NCBI GenBank assembly: GCA_051294375.1
Contig: CM119265.1
Span: 16,114,896-16,178,895 of the forward strand
Source: Paraspadella gotoi
Lineage: Eukaryota; Chaetognatha
Reading direction: 5' to 3'
DNA length: 64,000 nucleotides
Below, one piece after another: positions 46,876 through 56,746 of this stretch (position 1 is its first letter; each line of letters begins with the position of its first letter). A program made the position numbers and the translations under genes. The notes beneath the pieces are model-generated. The model made no database searches. It saw nothing but the letters and a program-made list of their open reading frames with translations, and was not told where the DNA came from.

Positions 46876-47547
46876 NNNNNNNNNNNNNNNNNNNNNNNNN
46901 NNNNNNNNNNNNNNNNNNNNNNNNNNNNNNNNNNNNNNNNNNNNNNNNNNNNNNNNNNNNNNNNNNNNNNNNNNNNNNNNNNNNNNNNNNNNNNNNNNNN
47001 NNNNNNNNNNNNNNNNNNNNNNNNNNNNNNNNNNNNNNNNNNNNNNNNNNNNNNNNNNNNNNNNNNNNNNNNNNNNNNNNNNNNNNNNNNNNNNNNNNNN
47101 NNNNNNNNNNNNNNNNNNNNNNNNNNNNNNNNNNNNNNNNNNNNNNNNNNNNNNNNNNNNNNNNNNNNNNNNNNNNNNNNNNNNNNNNNNNNNNNNNNNN
47201 NNNNNNNNNNNNNNNNNNNNNNNNNNNNNNNNNNNNNNNNNNNNNNNNNNNNNNNNNNNNNNNNNNNNNNNNNNNNNNNNNNNNNNNNNNNNNNNNNNNN
47301 NNNNNNNNNNNNNNNNNNNNNNNNNNNNNNNNNNNNNNNNNNNNNNNNNNNNNNNNNNNNNNNNNNNNNNNNNNNNNNNNNNNNNNNNNNNNNNNNNNNN
47401 NNNNNNNNNNNNNNNNNNNNNNNNNNNNNNNNNNNNNNNNNNNNNNNNNNNNNNNNNNNNNNNNNNNNNNNNNNNNNNNNNNNNNNNNNNNNNNNNNNNN
47501 NNNNNNNNNNNNNNNNNNNNNNNNNNNNNNNNNNNNNNNNNNNNNNN
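46876..47547. other. Assembly gap, 672 N
   Basis: A sized gap of 672 N within the intron between FN3 exons a and b. Exons could be hidden in it. Confidence 1.
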
Positions 47548-47616
47548 CCGCCACGTTATATTCCAATGCCTAATCTCCTTCAACCTTATGCCGTCGGCAT
47601 AGCTACTATGATAGTG

Positions 47617-47668
47617 CCTAACCCTAACCTTAACCCTACTCACTTTACTTTACTTTACTTTACTTACT
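47617..47668. repeat. Short telomere-like run and (TTTAC)n
   Basis: CCTAACCCTAACCTTAACCC at 47,617-47,637 is about three and a half units of the animal telomere repeat (TTAGGG on the other strand) with one variant unit. A TTTAC run follows at 47,643-47,668. It is too short to be a telomere; it is an interstitial telomeric-like sequence about 70 bp from the gap edge. Confidence 0.8.
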
Positions 47669-48524
47669 CAGTTTTAGCTTTCTCTCATCCCACCCCCACT
47701 CGACCTCTCCCTCTCGGTCTCATTTCCGAACAAAAGTCTCGATCGACGCGCATCAAAGGCAACGAAGAAAACGAGTCGAGCACAAAACAAAATTGATTCC
47801 AGAAAGAAAAGATTTGAAAGAGGCTAGTGATTGGGTAGGCAGTCGGGTAGGTATCGTATGCGTTGATCGGTACAGGGACAGGGTAAGTGGTGGGAGCAAG
47901 GATCGAGTTGGGGAGAGCAATTGGGAACGAGAAGGAAATCGCCGAGCATCAATCTGAAAAAAAAAGAACAAAAAAAAAAAAAAATCGGCAATTTTTTTTG
48001 AGCGAGATTACTCAACTTATCTCGCTATTGCTGTACATCACTAACATCTATGGAATTGATATAACCAATATATAAATCATTCATGTATTCATTCACAAAC
48101 TGACTTTTATCAGGTTATTTTGTTTAGGTGATTCTAGTAGCTGCTTGACGTGAATAATAAAACACGTCGTTAAACTTTAAGACTTATTATGAATGAAGTC
48201 CCGTTTAGAATCGGTGAATAAAATTTTAAAGGACACGGTTGAAAGAACAATCTCAAATGTATTTGCGATAAGTTAAACTCGCAGTACACAAATCTTTCCT
48301 ATGTTATCATCCCCTAAAAGGGAGAATCGATAATCACGGGTCACTATGTGAAAACTGTGAGAGGAAGCCGAATTTCTGACTTTTTGGGCCAGGCCGCCTC
48401 GGCTCGACGGCCAAAGCGAAGGTGAAAAAAAAAAGGCTTCGGGCGCTAATGGAGCACAAACGAAAATCGGGAGGAAATCGGGGAAAAAAGGCGGAGACTG
48501 GATTTAGTGAATGATGGATTGAGG

Positions 48525-48722
48525 AAAGGTGAGGTGGAGATGGGTGGGGGGTGAGTTAAAGGTGAGGGTGAGGTAAGAAGGAATGGAATGGGATGAGATG
48601 AAAAGAGGTAAGGTGAGTTCAGGCGAGATTGAGATTGAGTCGAGGTGTGATGAGTGGTGTGGTGAGTATGTCGCTTCGGTAAGTTGAGGTTAAGCGAGAT
48701 GAGGTGAAGTGGAGTGAATTCG
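48525..48722. repeat. Degenerate GGTGAG/GTGAG-rich block
   Basis: About 20 copies of GTGAG, GTAAG or GGTGAG-like words in 200 bp, in the sense orientation of the FN3 gene. Each resembles a 5' splice site. A smaller cluster occurs at 5,920-5,945. Confidence 0.7.
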
Positions 48723-48851
48723 CGATGAAAAGAAATGAAATTTTGACTTTGAGTTGGGGGGGAGGGGAGGGGCGAGGTCTCGTTTGAAAAATGTCATTCC
48801 AAGAAAATCCATGATGTCAGTCGCGACTTTAATTAAGACGAAGACGAAGAT

Positions 48852-48858
48852 CGATGAC

Positions 48859-48890
<32 letters not shown>

Positions 48891-48922
48891 CGAACGACTC
48901 AATGAACGACGACGACGACGTT
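48852..48922. repeat. (GAC)n trinucleotide tract
   Basis: GAC/GAT units. The same trinucleotide family recurs at 23,877-23,900, 32,234-32,274, 58,628-58,665, 58,855-58,882 and elsewhere, usually as GTC/CGT on one strand. Confidence 0.9.
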
Positions 48923-49024
48923 GACGATCGAAAACTCACAAATTTCCGGGCCCTGCATTTGCGATTCTCATTTTTTTCTTTTTCGTCTTTTTCCGTTCGT
49001 ATCATCATCGAGTCATTTTCGCAG

Positions 49025-49212
49025 GGCGGAGGAGGATGAGGAGGAGGAAGAAGAAAGGACAGAGTTTGCATCTGAGTTCGGAAAGTGGGATTCGGGTAAC
49101 TCGGGAGATGCGAGTACGAGGGGTGAAAGTCCGGGGGATGCAATGAGAGAGGAAGGGAAGAGAAGATTATCTAAAACTAGACCCGCGGCCTCTATGCTTG
49201 CCCTTGCCGAAA

Positions 49213-49215
<3 letters not shown>
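49025..49215 (+). CDS. Possible acidic exon inside FN3 gene
   Basis: An acceptor-like cgagtcattttcgcag ends at 49024. One frame is then open into the CT tract, reading AEEDEEEEEERTEFASEFGK, then WDSGNSGDASTRGESPGDAM and RRLSKTRPAASMLALAER. Composition is protein-like beyond the Glu run. It begins after one base and so does not fit the phase-0 junction between FN3 exons a and b. If real, it would be an alternative or terminal exon or another gene. A possible donor is CGG/gtaact at 49,095. Confidence 0.25.

Positions 49216-49298
<83 letters not shown>
49216..49298. repeat. (CT)n microsatellite
   Basis: About 41 CT units with one interruption. Confidence 0.97.
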
Positions 49299-49300
<2 letters not shown>

Positions 49301-49665
49301 CGGTTGGCGGATTTTTAGCGCCGCTCGTTAATTTGCATAAAGTCGTCGCTGAACGAAAAAAACCAACAAAGCTTAAAAAAAAAAAAAAAAAAAAAATAGG
49401 GAGGAGGAACGATTTAGTTTTATCGTTTTAAAACTAGAAGGGAGACAGAGAGGGAGTCAGGGTGAGAAAGAGACGGTTTCGGCGAGACAAAAAAAAAGAG
49501 AGAGAGAGATGAGATTGTTTTGTGCAGCGTTGGCGTTAAACTGCGTGCATCGCCAGTCGCGTGCACGCCGTGCATGGTTGCGTAGCGCGCTGCGTGGGTT
49601 TACACGAGAACGGGTCATCACGGTGGGAAAGTTAAATTCCTTCCCTCTTTATTCTTTACTTTCAG

Positions 49666-49737
49666 TACAATCAACTGAACAAGAGCGACGAACTTCACTG
49701 GAGTTTGAATATGGAACCGGAAGTGACCAGCATCCAG
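49666..49737 (+). CDS. FN3-domain protein, exon b (middle of FN3)
   Basis: The acceptor ctctttattctttactttcag ends at 49665 and the donor gtgaag follows 49737. It is 72 nt, phase 0 at both ends. It encodes YNQLNKSDELHWSLN and MEPEVTSIQ. Joined to exon a this gives LRIKYN, the C strand, followed by the D-E region of an FN3 domain. Clean splice sites, phase agreement and domain continuity with the flanking exons make this the best-supported exon group in the window. Confidence 0.8.
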
Positions 49738-50315
49738 GTGAAGTAAGGGAAGTGGTTAAAAAATGAGCCGGTAGATGTCATATTAACTTGGACTCAGAAG
49801 GAGAAATGGCTAAGGGAGGGGGGAAGGTCGTGGCGGACGAGGTCCAACCCATGTCTTTTTTTTTCTGGTCGGAAGGGGGGGGGCGTCTTGCTATTTTTCG
49901 TCGTTAAGAGTTTTTTTTCATCCCAAGCTGGAAATCGCCCCTTTGCCTCCAAATGTGCTACGCTCTCTACATTCAAATGCTTCCAAGTTTTGGGCTCAAA
50001 AAATGTTTCCCATTCTTCCAGCTCCTTCCAAATCCCCCTCAAAAGGAGAAAAAAAAATTCACGTCTGAGTTTCTTAGAAATTGTTAGAAACACGTAACAT
50101 TAAAAATAATTAATGAATTAAGAATTTTTAACGTGATAACTGTTTACAGAATATGATTCGCAACATCTAATTCCATTATAAAACGCAAAAATGATTTCAT
50201 TATAATCATTATAATCATTTATATCCTGGAAATATTTGTCTCCCTCATCCATCGACATTCAACAAGTGATTTCTTGATTCTCCGCCGACGAAAACTTTTC
50301 TTCTTTTCATTTCAG

Positions 50316-50372
50316 TTGCTGCAACTGGACGCAAACACGCGCTACAACATTTGTTTACTCATCTACTACAAG
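50316..50372 (+). CDS. FN3-domain protein, exon c (F strand of FN3)
   Basis: The acceptor cttcttttcatttcag ends at 50315 and the donor gtgagg follows 50372. It is 57 nt, phase 0/0. It encodes LLQLDANTRYNICLLIYYK. The pattern L-x-x-N-T-x-Y-x-I-C is the hallmark E-F region of FN3 (usually written L-x-P-x-T-x-Y). A cysteine on the F strand, together with a cysteine in the G region (KCIRAST at 57256), matches the extra disulfide of FN3 domains in leucine-rich-repeat synaptic adhesion proteins. That resemblance concerns this domain only; no LRR was found. Confidence 0.8.
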
Positions 50373-50664
50373 GTGAGGACAAAAAGGGGAAATAAATACA
50401 TTAATTAATTAATTAACGTTTATAATGGGTCTGAGATTGTTAAAGAATAAAAAAAAAACAATCAGGGAATAAAAAAGCAAAGAAGTAACTCAAGGTTGTC
50501 GGCGCCATCTGTATCGCAAGGAAACAAAAGACTACGTCGTCATTTTCGTCGATGGCGTCGTCGTCGTCATTATCGTCGTTGTCGTCCATGTTTCCCCGGA
50601 TCTCCATCACTCGCTTAAATCTTAAAATCAAATTATCCTGAGCTTTGGCTGCTGTCCATTCCAG

Positions 50665-50688
50665 TCCTGTCCTGGCTACAACCAAAGG
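50665..50688 (+). CDS. FN3-domain protein, possible 24-nt micro-exon
   Basis: tgctgtccattccag precedes 24 nt encoding SCPGYNQR, followed by gtaaat. It is phase 0/0, so its inclusion keeps the frame between exon c and the transmembrane exon and lengthens the F-G loop. The opposite strand of 50,440-50,685 is open too but is dominated by a GAC tract. The evidence is splice context and phase only. Confidence 0.35.
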
Positions 50689-50689
50689 G

Positions 50690-51490
50690 TAAATATAAAT
50701 AATTTATTAATAAAAATTTAAATAATCGATTACCTAATGGTTATGATAATTTAACTTTTGGATTAAACGTTAAACATTTAACTTAAATGTTGAAAGAAAT
50801 ATAAAAATATAAGCGACGCGTTTATATTCTTCGACATCTGTATCTGCTTCGTTGTTTGAGTGGGCGTTGCCGGCGTCATCGTCGTCACTATAGCTACGCA
50901 TAAAATAATCAGCACCGGAAGAAAAAAAAAATATGAGCTACTTCGGTGTCATTTCGACTTTTTGAAAAAATCGATGGGGTGTGATATATGATATATGATA
51001 TATGATATATGATATCCATTCCCCATAGTTTTTTATTTTCGTTCTTGAGATTAGGCTGCTTTATTTAGTGGACGTTAATCGTCGACATCTCTTGACTGAT
51101 TGTTTTAATTAAAGGAAAAAAATTAGTTTTGCACATTCGATTTTTAAATTAATTTTTTGTGATTTTAAATGGTTTTCGGTTTCGTACTGAAACAAAAGGA
51201 AATGTCATCAGGAAGTCTTTGACGATGTTTGCTTGGAATTATGAATATTCATTAGAAACAATATACCCCGAACTTTTTAATTGTGATTGAAATTGATTTT
51301 TGAAATGGAATGTATAATAAAAAGTTATCCGTATGAGATTTTCTGCTCTGAACTCTTTCTTTCTTTTTTTATTTTATATCTTCCTTTCTTGACTTGATGA
51401 ATCCCAATCTTATTTCCGTTCAATTTTCTTCCTTTTCTCCTTTTTCAGCCAAATTAACTTATATCGTTGTTCCCACTTTCCTTTCATTCA
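50690..51490. other. AT-rich intron stretch
   Basis: Contains a (GATATAT)n run at 50,982-51,015. A strong acceptor-like cttttctcctttttcag at about 51,447 is followed by AKLTYIVVPTFLSFIYIL. That frame runs into a CT tract and gap, so it is not called as an exon. Confidence 0.45.
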
Positions 51491-51493
51491 TCT

Positions 51494-51530
<37 letters not shown>

Positions 51531-51555
51531 NNNNNNNNNNNNNNNNNNNNNNNNN
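51531..51555. other. Assembly gap, 25 N
   Basis: Exactly 25 N, at the end of a CT tract. Confidence 1.
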
Positions 51556-51570
51556 GCGAAGAGAATATGC

Positions 51571-51608
51571 AAGATTAGGCTTCAGATTTTGGGTTTTCTT
51601 TCAGAGCG

Positions 51609-51675
<67 letters not shown>

Positions 51676-51718
51676 TCGCTCTGAAAGAAAACCCAAAAAA
51701 TCTGAAAGCCCTAATCTT
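51571..51718. repeat. Inverted repeat with GA tract as hinge
   Basis: Left arm 51571-51610 and right arm 51675-51718 are reverse complements (AGATTAGGCTTCAGATTTT with AAATCTGAAAGCCCTAATCT) with a few indels. The 64-bp spacer is a pure GA tract that is not itself palindromic. The left arm starts 15 bp from the 51531 gap. Confidence 0.93.
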
Positions 51719-52022
51719 GTTTTCCGAAGTTACGACAACTTTTATTAATATTTGTATTAGTTTTATACAATTTAAACGACATTGATAAAGGTCATTAATT
51801 TTTAATACAACTGACTAACACAGTCATCAGTATTTTGAACTATTGTTCGATTCTTATTACTGATTTTTGTGATAAATCACTTTTTATTCTTCTCTTTATT
51901 ATTTTCGTTCGCCTTGTGATTCCTCTGCGAGAAAATCTCTCTCTCTTTCCTTTCATCTCCTCCTTTCAAAGCCTTTCAAAGTCGGAAATGGAAGTCTACA
52001 ATCTCTCTCTCTTTTTTTCTTT

Positions 52023-52057
<35 letters not shown>

Positions 52058-52082
52058 NNNNNNNNNNNNNNNNNNNNNNNNN
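52058..52082. other. Assembly gap, 25 N
   Basis: Exactly 25 N, ending a CT tract. The degraded duplicate of 42.2 kb starts about 100 bp later. Confidence 1.
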
Positions 52083-52187
52083 GATATTACGTGTATGAGA
52101 ACGGAAGTAATTACAGGCGGAGCTTTTTTAGTTTTTCTATCTTTCTATCTTCTCTTCATGTTAGTACCTACTGTCTCTCTCCTTACC

Positions 52188-53460
52188 GCCTCTTCTTTTC
52201 TCCATCGCCGCGCGCTTTCTCTTCCGCTCCCTCCTTTTTCCCTGCCTTTCTGTTTCCCTCCTCTCTTCTTCTTTTTTACTTATCTGTTTCTTCTCGTCGA
52301 GGGCGACGGCGAGCTGAGCGGATGCACTGGAATAGAAAATGAATAAAGAATGACATAGAGAATGAATAGAGAATGAATAGAGTCAACGCGGTGAATGCGA
52401 TGAACGATGTTTGGATTCGCAGAGGCGTGCGAACTGTCCGAATCGGTGAAACACAGATAGAGCATGACGCCGTACGAGAGAGCGCAGAAGTAGAGAGCCA
52501 CGAGGTACGAGTCAGACTGAGTTTAGATCGCCATGAGTGTATGACTTGCTAGTTTATGATAGAATTGTTTTGGTCAAAGCAACCAGAGAAGGAAAGGCCG
52601 TTAGGCTATGGCATGGCGAATCATTCTTCTTGAGGGAGGGATATAATGGTGGCGTGCATCGTTATGGAGTGGCGAGTCTGTGGGAGAGTAGAAGATGTTT
52701 GGGCATCGGGGGTGAGTGCCAAGTAAAGGTTTTACAAAAACAGGATGGGACCGATCTGGCATATGTAAAGAGACTCGGACGAACTATAGCAGGCTCACAT
52801 ACGTAGCCAGTCCTGATACCGTCATGTGGACACGCGTGTCGCCGATGGCGGATTTTTCTACATTAAATTCATTTTTTCAACAAAAAACAAGGTCGGGCAA
52901 AAAGGGCATTTAAGTAACAGTAAACATAAAAATATAGATTGAAACAGACATCTAATACTGTTAATTTAAACTTCTAAGCGAGCGTAACTTAAAGCAGCGG
53001 CGGGGGCTCGGTGTGGTCGGCCCGAAAGAGTGCGCATTAAGGTGCGATTAGGATCTAGAAATCAGTTACGGCTGGTATTTCTCGTTGTGCTCAACAGGTT
53101 TCTTGCGCTGAATTCCCTGAACGAAATCAACCAAACCTACCCGACCTGTTACTTTTTTTATACACTTTCCGCGACTTTTTTTAAACATCTATAATCTTGC
53201 ATTGTGAACCGATCACGTATAAAATCAAAAAAACTAAACCGCCGGTTGTACTAGTTCTATTCATATATCGACGGTGTAACAAGTGTCAAATAACATATAA
53301 TGAAGACTAAAAGAAAATAGATTATTTTTATCTTAAAGTTGATAATAACAAAGCAGATTTGACGAAGCCGCGCGCCTAGAATTTCATTACATTGTAAACG
53401 TTAAAAAAATGATATAAAAAACCCCTTTATCACGAGGAAGTTAGAAATAGATTAACATCA
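52188..53460. repeat. Degraded copy of 42,200-43,125
   Basis: The same landmarks appear in the same order with frequent 1-4-nt insertions, about a third longer than the source. The GA tract is scrambled to sequence such as ACGAGAGAGCGCAGAAG. Insertion-dominated noise inside a simple repeat is characteristic of raw single-molecule reads. The 89-residue frame 52537-52806 inside it has no counterpart in the clean copy and is not a gene. Confidence 0.87.
52998..53120 (+). pseudogene. Scrambled copy of tRNA-Ser(AGA)
   Basis: Position-equivalent to 42783-42864. The anticodon arm word CTAGAAATCAGTTACGG is intact, but the acceptor, D and T arms carry many insertions and do not fold. It is either a decayed pseudogene or, more likely, sequencing noise. 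Confidence 0.75.
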
Positions 53461-54650
53461 ACTCACACCCTTTGATGGGTGATAGTGTGTGTGAATGTTT
53501 AGCGGACGTGCGACCGGGCCGGAGCGAAGACAATTGACGTCTAGGAAAAAATCGAACCACAACTGATGATGGATCGATCGACGCAGTCTGCTGCGGAACG
53601 AATCAAGGTAGAAAAATTCATCGCCGAATAATTAAATTCAGAGCAGAAAACATGACGCTCTTGAACGATTTCATAGTTAACAACGAGGTCATAATTTGCT
53701 GACCAAGCAAAAAATAGACGAAACATTCTGAAATTTTTAAAAAGTGTCCCAGAATGACTCTTTCTTTTTAAATTAACTGCAGTTTCAACCTTCTAACTAA
53801 AACGAGCGCCCGAAACATCGTCAATCTGCTCTGAAATAGCTTAGCAACATGCACCAGTCCTTACATTCTGGAGTGTCCTGGAGATGGACACCGCCCGAAG
53901 GCGAAAATGAGGAGGACAGAAGAAGATAGCTTCCTCCGAGCGATGGAGCGCGGACCGAAGCGCTGGCGGGGATCCACTCGTCCCGCGTCGAGACGGCCGG
54001 ATGCACTTCTGACGCGGCCATCTCGGCGCTTCTGTCTCAAAAATCTCTTTGGGGGATCATGGAGATGGTCCCGGAAGGGTTGAGGGTAGAAGCAGATGAG
54101 CGGAAAAGCTGAAGAGGAAGAGGGAAAAACGTGGGACGGACGTGTCGCGGGGGGAGGTAGTTGAGAGGAAGTAGTGACTTAGGAAGTGAGAGAGGGAGTT
54201 GAAGAAAGGTCGAGCAAGGTAAGTACAGCAGCGAGAGGCCAGAGCTGACTGGTTTGAGGAAATTTAAAAAAAAAATCATTTTTTTTTTTTTCCTGCATGA
54301 AAACTACGTATCCTTTTTGCTCATCAAGTCATTGTCTGTCCGAGACTTCTTTCCTCCTTTTTTCGAATTTCTTCCCCTCTCCAAACACCCCTGCGATTTA
54401 AGGTTCCAATCAATACTGTCTCGGAGTCCGGGTCCTCATATCGAGCCCATCATTCGGTGATAATAGCGTCGAAGATGGGCAACAATTCTTCCTCTCGAGT
54501 GATAAATGAGGATCCAAAATGGCCCGCCATCGACACTCGTCTCAGGCGGAGAATCAACTCCCCCTCAATTATCGCAAATTCGATTGGACGGGCGCAGAGG
54601 GCCAGAGTATGAGAGAGAGAGAGGAGGAGAGAGAGAGAGAGAGAGAGAGA

Positions 54651-54706
<56 letters not shown>

Positions 54707-54809
54707 AGAGAAAAGAGCGAGAGAGAGAGAGAAGAGATGAGAGAGAGAGAGAGAGAGAGAGAGATGAGAAGAGAGAGAGGAGGAAAGAAAGAAAGAAAGA
54801 AAGAAGACA

Positions 54810-54841
<32 letters not shown>

Positions 54842-55626
54842 AAAGAAAAAAAGAAGAAGAGGGCGGGCCGGCAAGAAGAACATCTTTCTTGGCTCTATTC
54901 TTTGTGGGTCGAGGTCATTTTCAAAACAAAGGCGACATCTGTCGGCTTCGTCGGGATCGAATGCAGTCGGCGCTCACTTAGCGGTTCTTCTTCGTCGCGC
55001 GTCGACGACATGATAAACATGTTTCCTTTAGGCGCCAGATGGCGCATCCCAATCGTCCAAGTTTCTTTTCTTTACTCCAGCGATTTTCAATTTATATTTT
55101 ACATATGTTTACAATTTAAAACACATGCACTTCAACAAAAAAATGGAAATTAAAATAATATATGAAATAGAAGAAAAATTCAGTGAGGAAAAGGCTAAAT
55201 AAATATTTAAAATAAAGAAAAGGAAAAAAAATTTTAAAAATGAAAACAAAAGACGACAAGAAATGATCATCCAGAGGGAAAAAGTATTAAATATCTTCAT
55301 CGTTCTGAATTGTTCTCTTCCTCGTTGCTCAAAACGGCAAAGAGACTCAATGGAAGACAATTCTCTTTAGTGCTGGTCGGTCGGTTAATCAGTCAGTCTT
55401 TCAAAACTCTTTAATGCATACTGCTTTTCTTGTAGATCGGGAGAACATTGGGAAAAATGGTTAAAAATGGAGGGAAAGGAAGGGTGTCTGCGGCAAAGCC
55501 GAAGGCTTCAACTTGAAGGCTTCCCTTCTTTCGTCCTCTGTCGCAGGGGCGGCTAAAGACTCGGTGGAACTCTAACCACAAAATTCCGAATATCGGAATT
55601 TCTCGGCGAAGAAGGGAGGGTGGGAG
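53460..55626. repeat. 4.3-kb palindrome, left arm (degraded)
   Basis: Reverse-complementary to 55,770-57,765 over its length, including a GA tract (54,610-54,780) that mirrors the CT tract at 56,600-56,760. It shows many indels relative to the right arm. The left end abuts the degraded 52-kb duplicate. Confidence 0.92.
53865..54060 (-). pseudogene. Broken mirror copy of the transmembrane exon
   Basis: The minus-strand equivalent of 57256-57413. Landmarks ATGGCCGCGTCAGAAGTGCA, TCCTCATTTTCGCC and GACACTCCAGAA are kept, but about 40 nt of scattered insertions destroy the frame. It lies in the left palindrome arm. Confidence 0.75.
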
Positions 55627-55658
55627 GGGAGTGGGGGAAAAAGGAGGGAGAGAGGAGA

Positions 55659-55710
<52 letters not shown>

Positions 55711-55769
55711 AGAGAGAAGAGAGAGAAAGAGAGAGAGAGAGAAGAAGAGAGAGAGAGAGAGAGAGAGAC
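55627..55769. repeat. (GA)n hinge of the 4.3-kb palindrome
   Basis: Purine-only GA/GAA tract exactly between the two arms. The unique flanking sequence on each side (TTCTCGGCGAAGAAGG and its mirror) begins at the tract edges. Confidence 0.93.
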
Positions 55770-56543
55770 TCCCACCCTCTCCTTCTTCGCTCGAGAATTC
55801 GATATCGGATTATTGTGGTTGAGATTCCACCGAGTCTTTAGTCCGCGCCTGCGACAGAGGACGAAAGAAGGGGAAGCCTTCAAGTTGAAGCCTTCGGCTT
55901 TGCCGCAGACACCCTTTCCTTTCCCTCCATTTTTTAACCATTTTTCCCAATGTTCTCCCGATCTACAAGAAAAGCAGAATGCATTAAAGAGTTTTGAAAG
56001 ACTGACTGATTAACCGACCGACCAGCACTAAAGAGAATTGTCTTCCATTGAGTCTTTGCCGTCTTGAGCAACGAGGGAAGAGAACAATTCAGAAAACGAT
56101 GAAGATATTTAATACTTTTTCCCTCTGGATGATCATTTCTTGGTCGTCTTTTGTTTTCATTTTTTAAAATTTTTTTTTCCTTTTCTTTTATTTTTTAAAT
56201 ATTTATTTAGCCTTTTCCTCACTGAATTTTTCTTCTATTTCATATATTATTTTTAATTTCCATTTTTTGTTGAAGTGCATGTGTTTTAAATTGTAAACAT
56301 ATGTAAAATATAAAATTGAAAAATCGCTGGAGTAAAGAAAGAAACTTGGACGATTGGATGCGCCATCTGCGCCTCAAAGGAAACATGTTTATCGATCGTC
56401 GTCGACGCCGACGAAGAAGAAACCGGCTAAGTGACGCCGACTGCATTCGATCCCGACGAAGCCGACAGATGTCGCCTTTGTTTGAAAATGACCTCTGACC
56501 CCAAAGAATAGAGCCAAGAAAGATGTTCTCTTCCGGCCCGCCC

Positions 56544-56587
<44 letters not shown>

Positions 56588-56597
56588 TCCTCCTCTC

Positions 56598-56653
<56 letters not shown>

Positions 56654-56662
56654 CTCTTCTCT

Positions 56663-56710
<48 letters not shown>

Positions 56711-56714
56711 TCTG

Positions 56715-56746
<32 letters not shown>

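Noticed and set aside
46740-47643. Open frames of 239-289 codons around 47 kb on both strands
   Set aside because: They run through the 672-N gap; the coding length is unknown sequence, not evidence.
51447-51530. Transmembrane-like exon after a strong acceptor (AKLTYIVVPTFLSFIY)
   Set aside because: The frame runs directly into a CT tract and a gap with no donor. A better transmembrane exon with correct phase exists at 57256.
52537-52806. 89-residue open frame with good-looking composition
   Set aside because: It lies wholly in the degraded duplicate of 42.2-43.1 kb, and the clean copy has no such frame. It arises from inserted bases.
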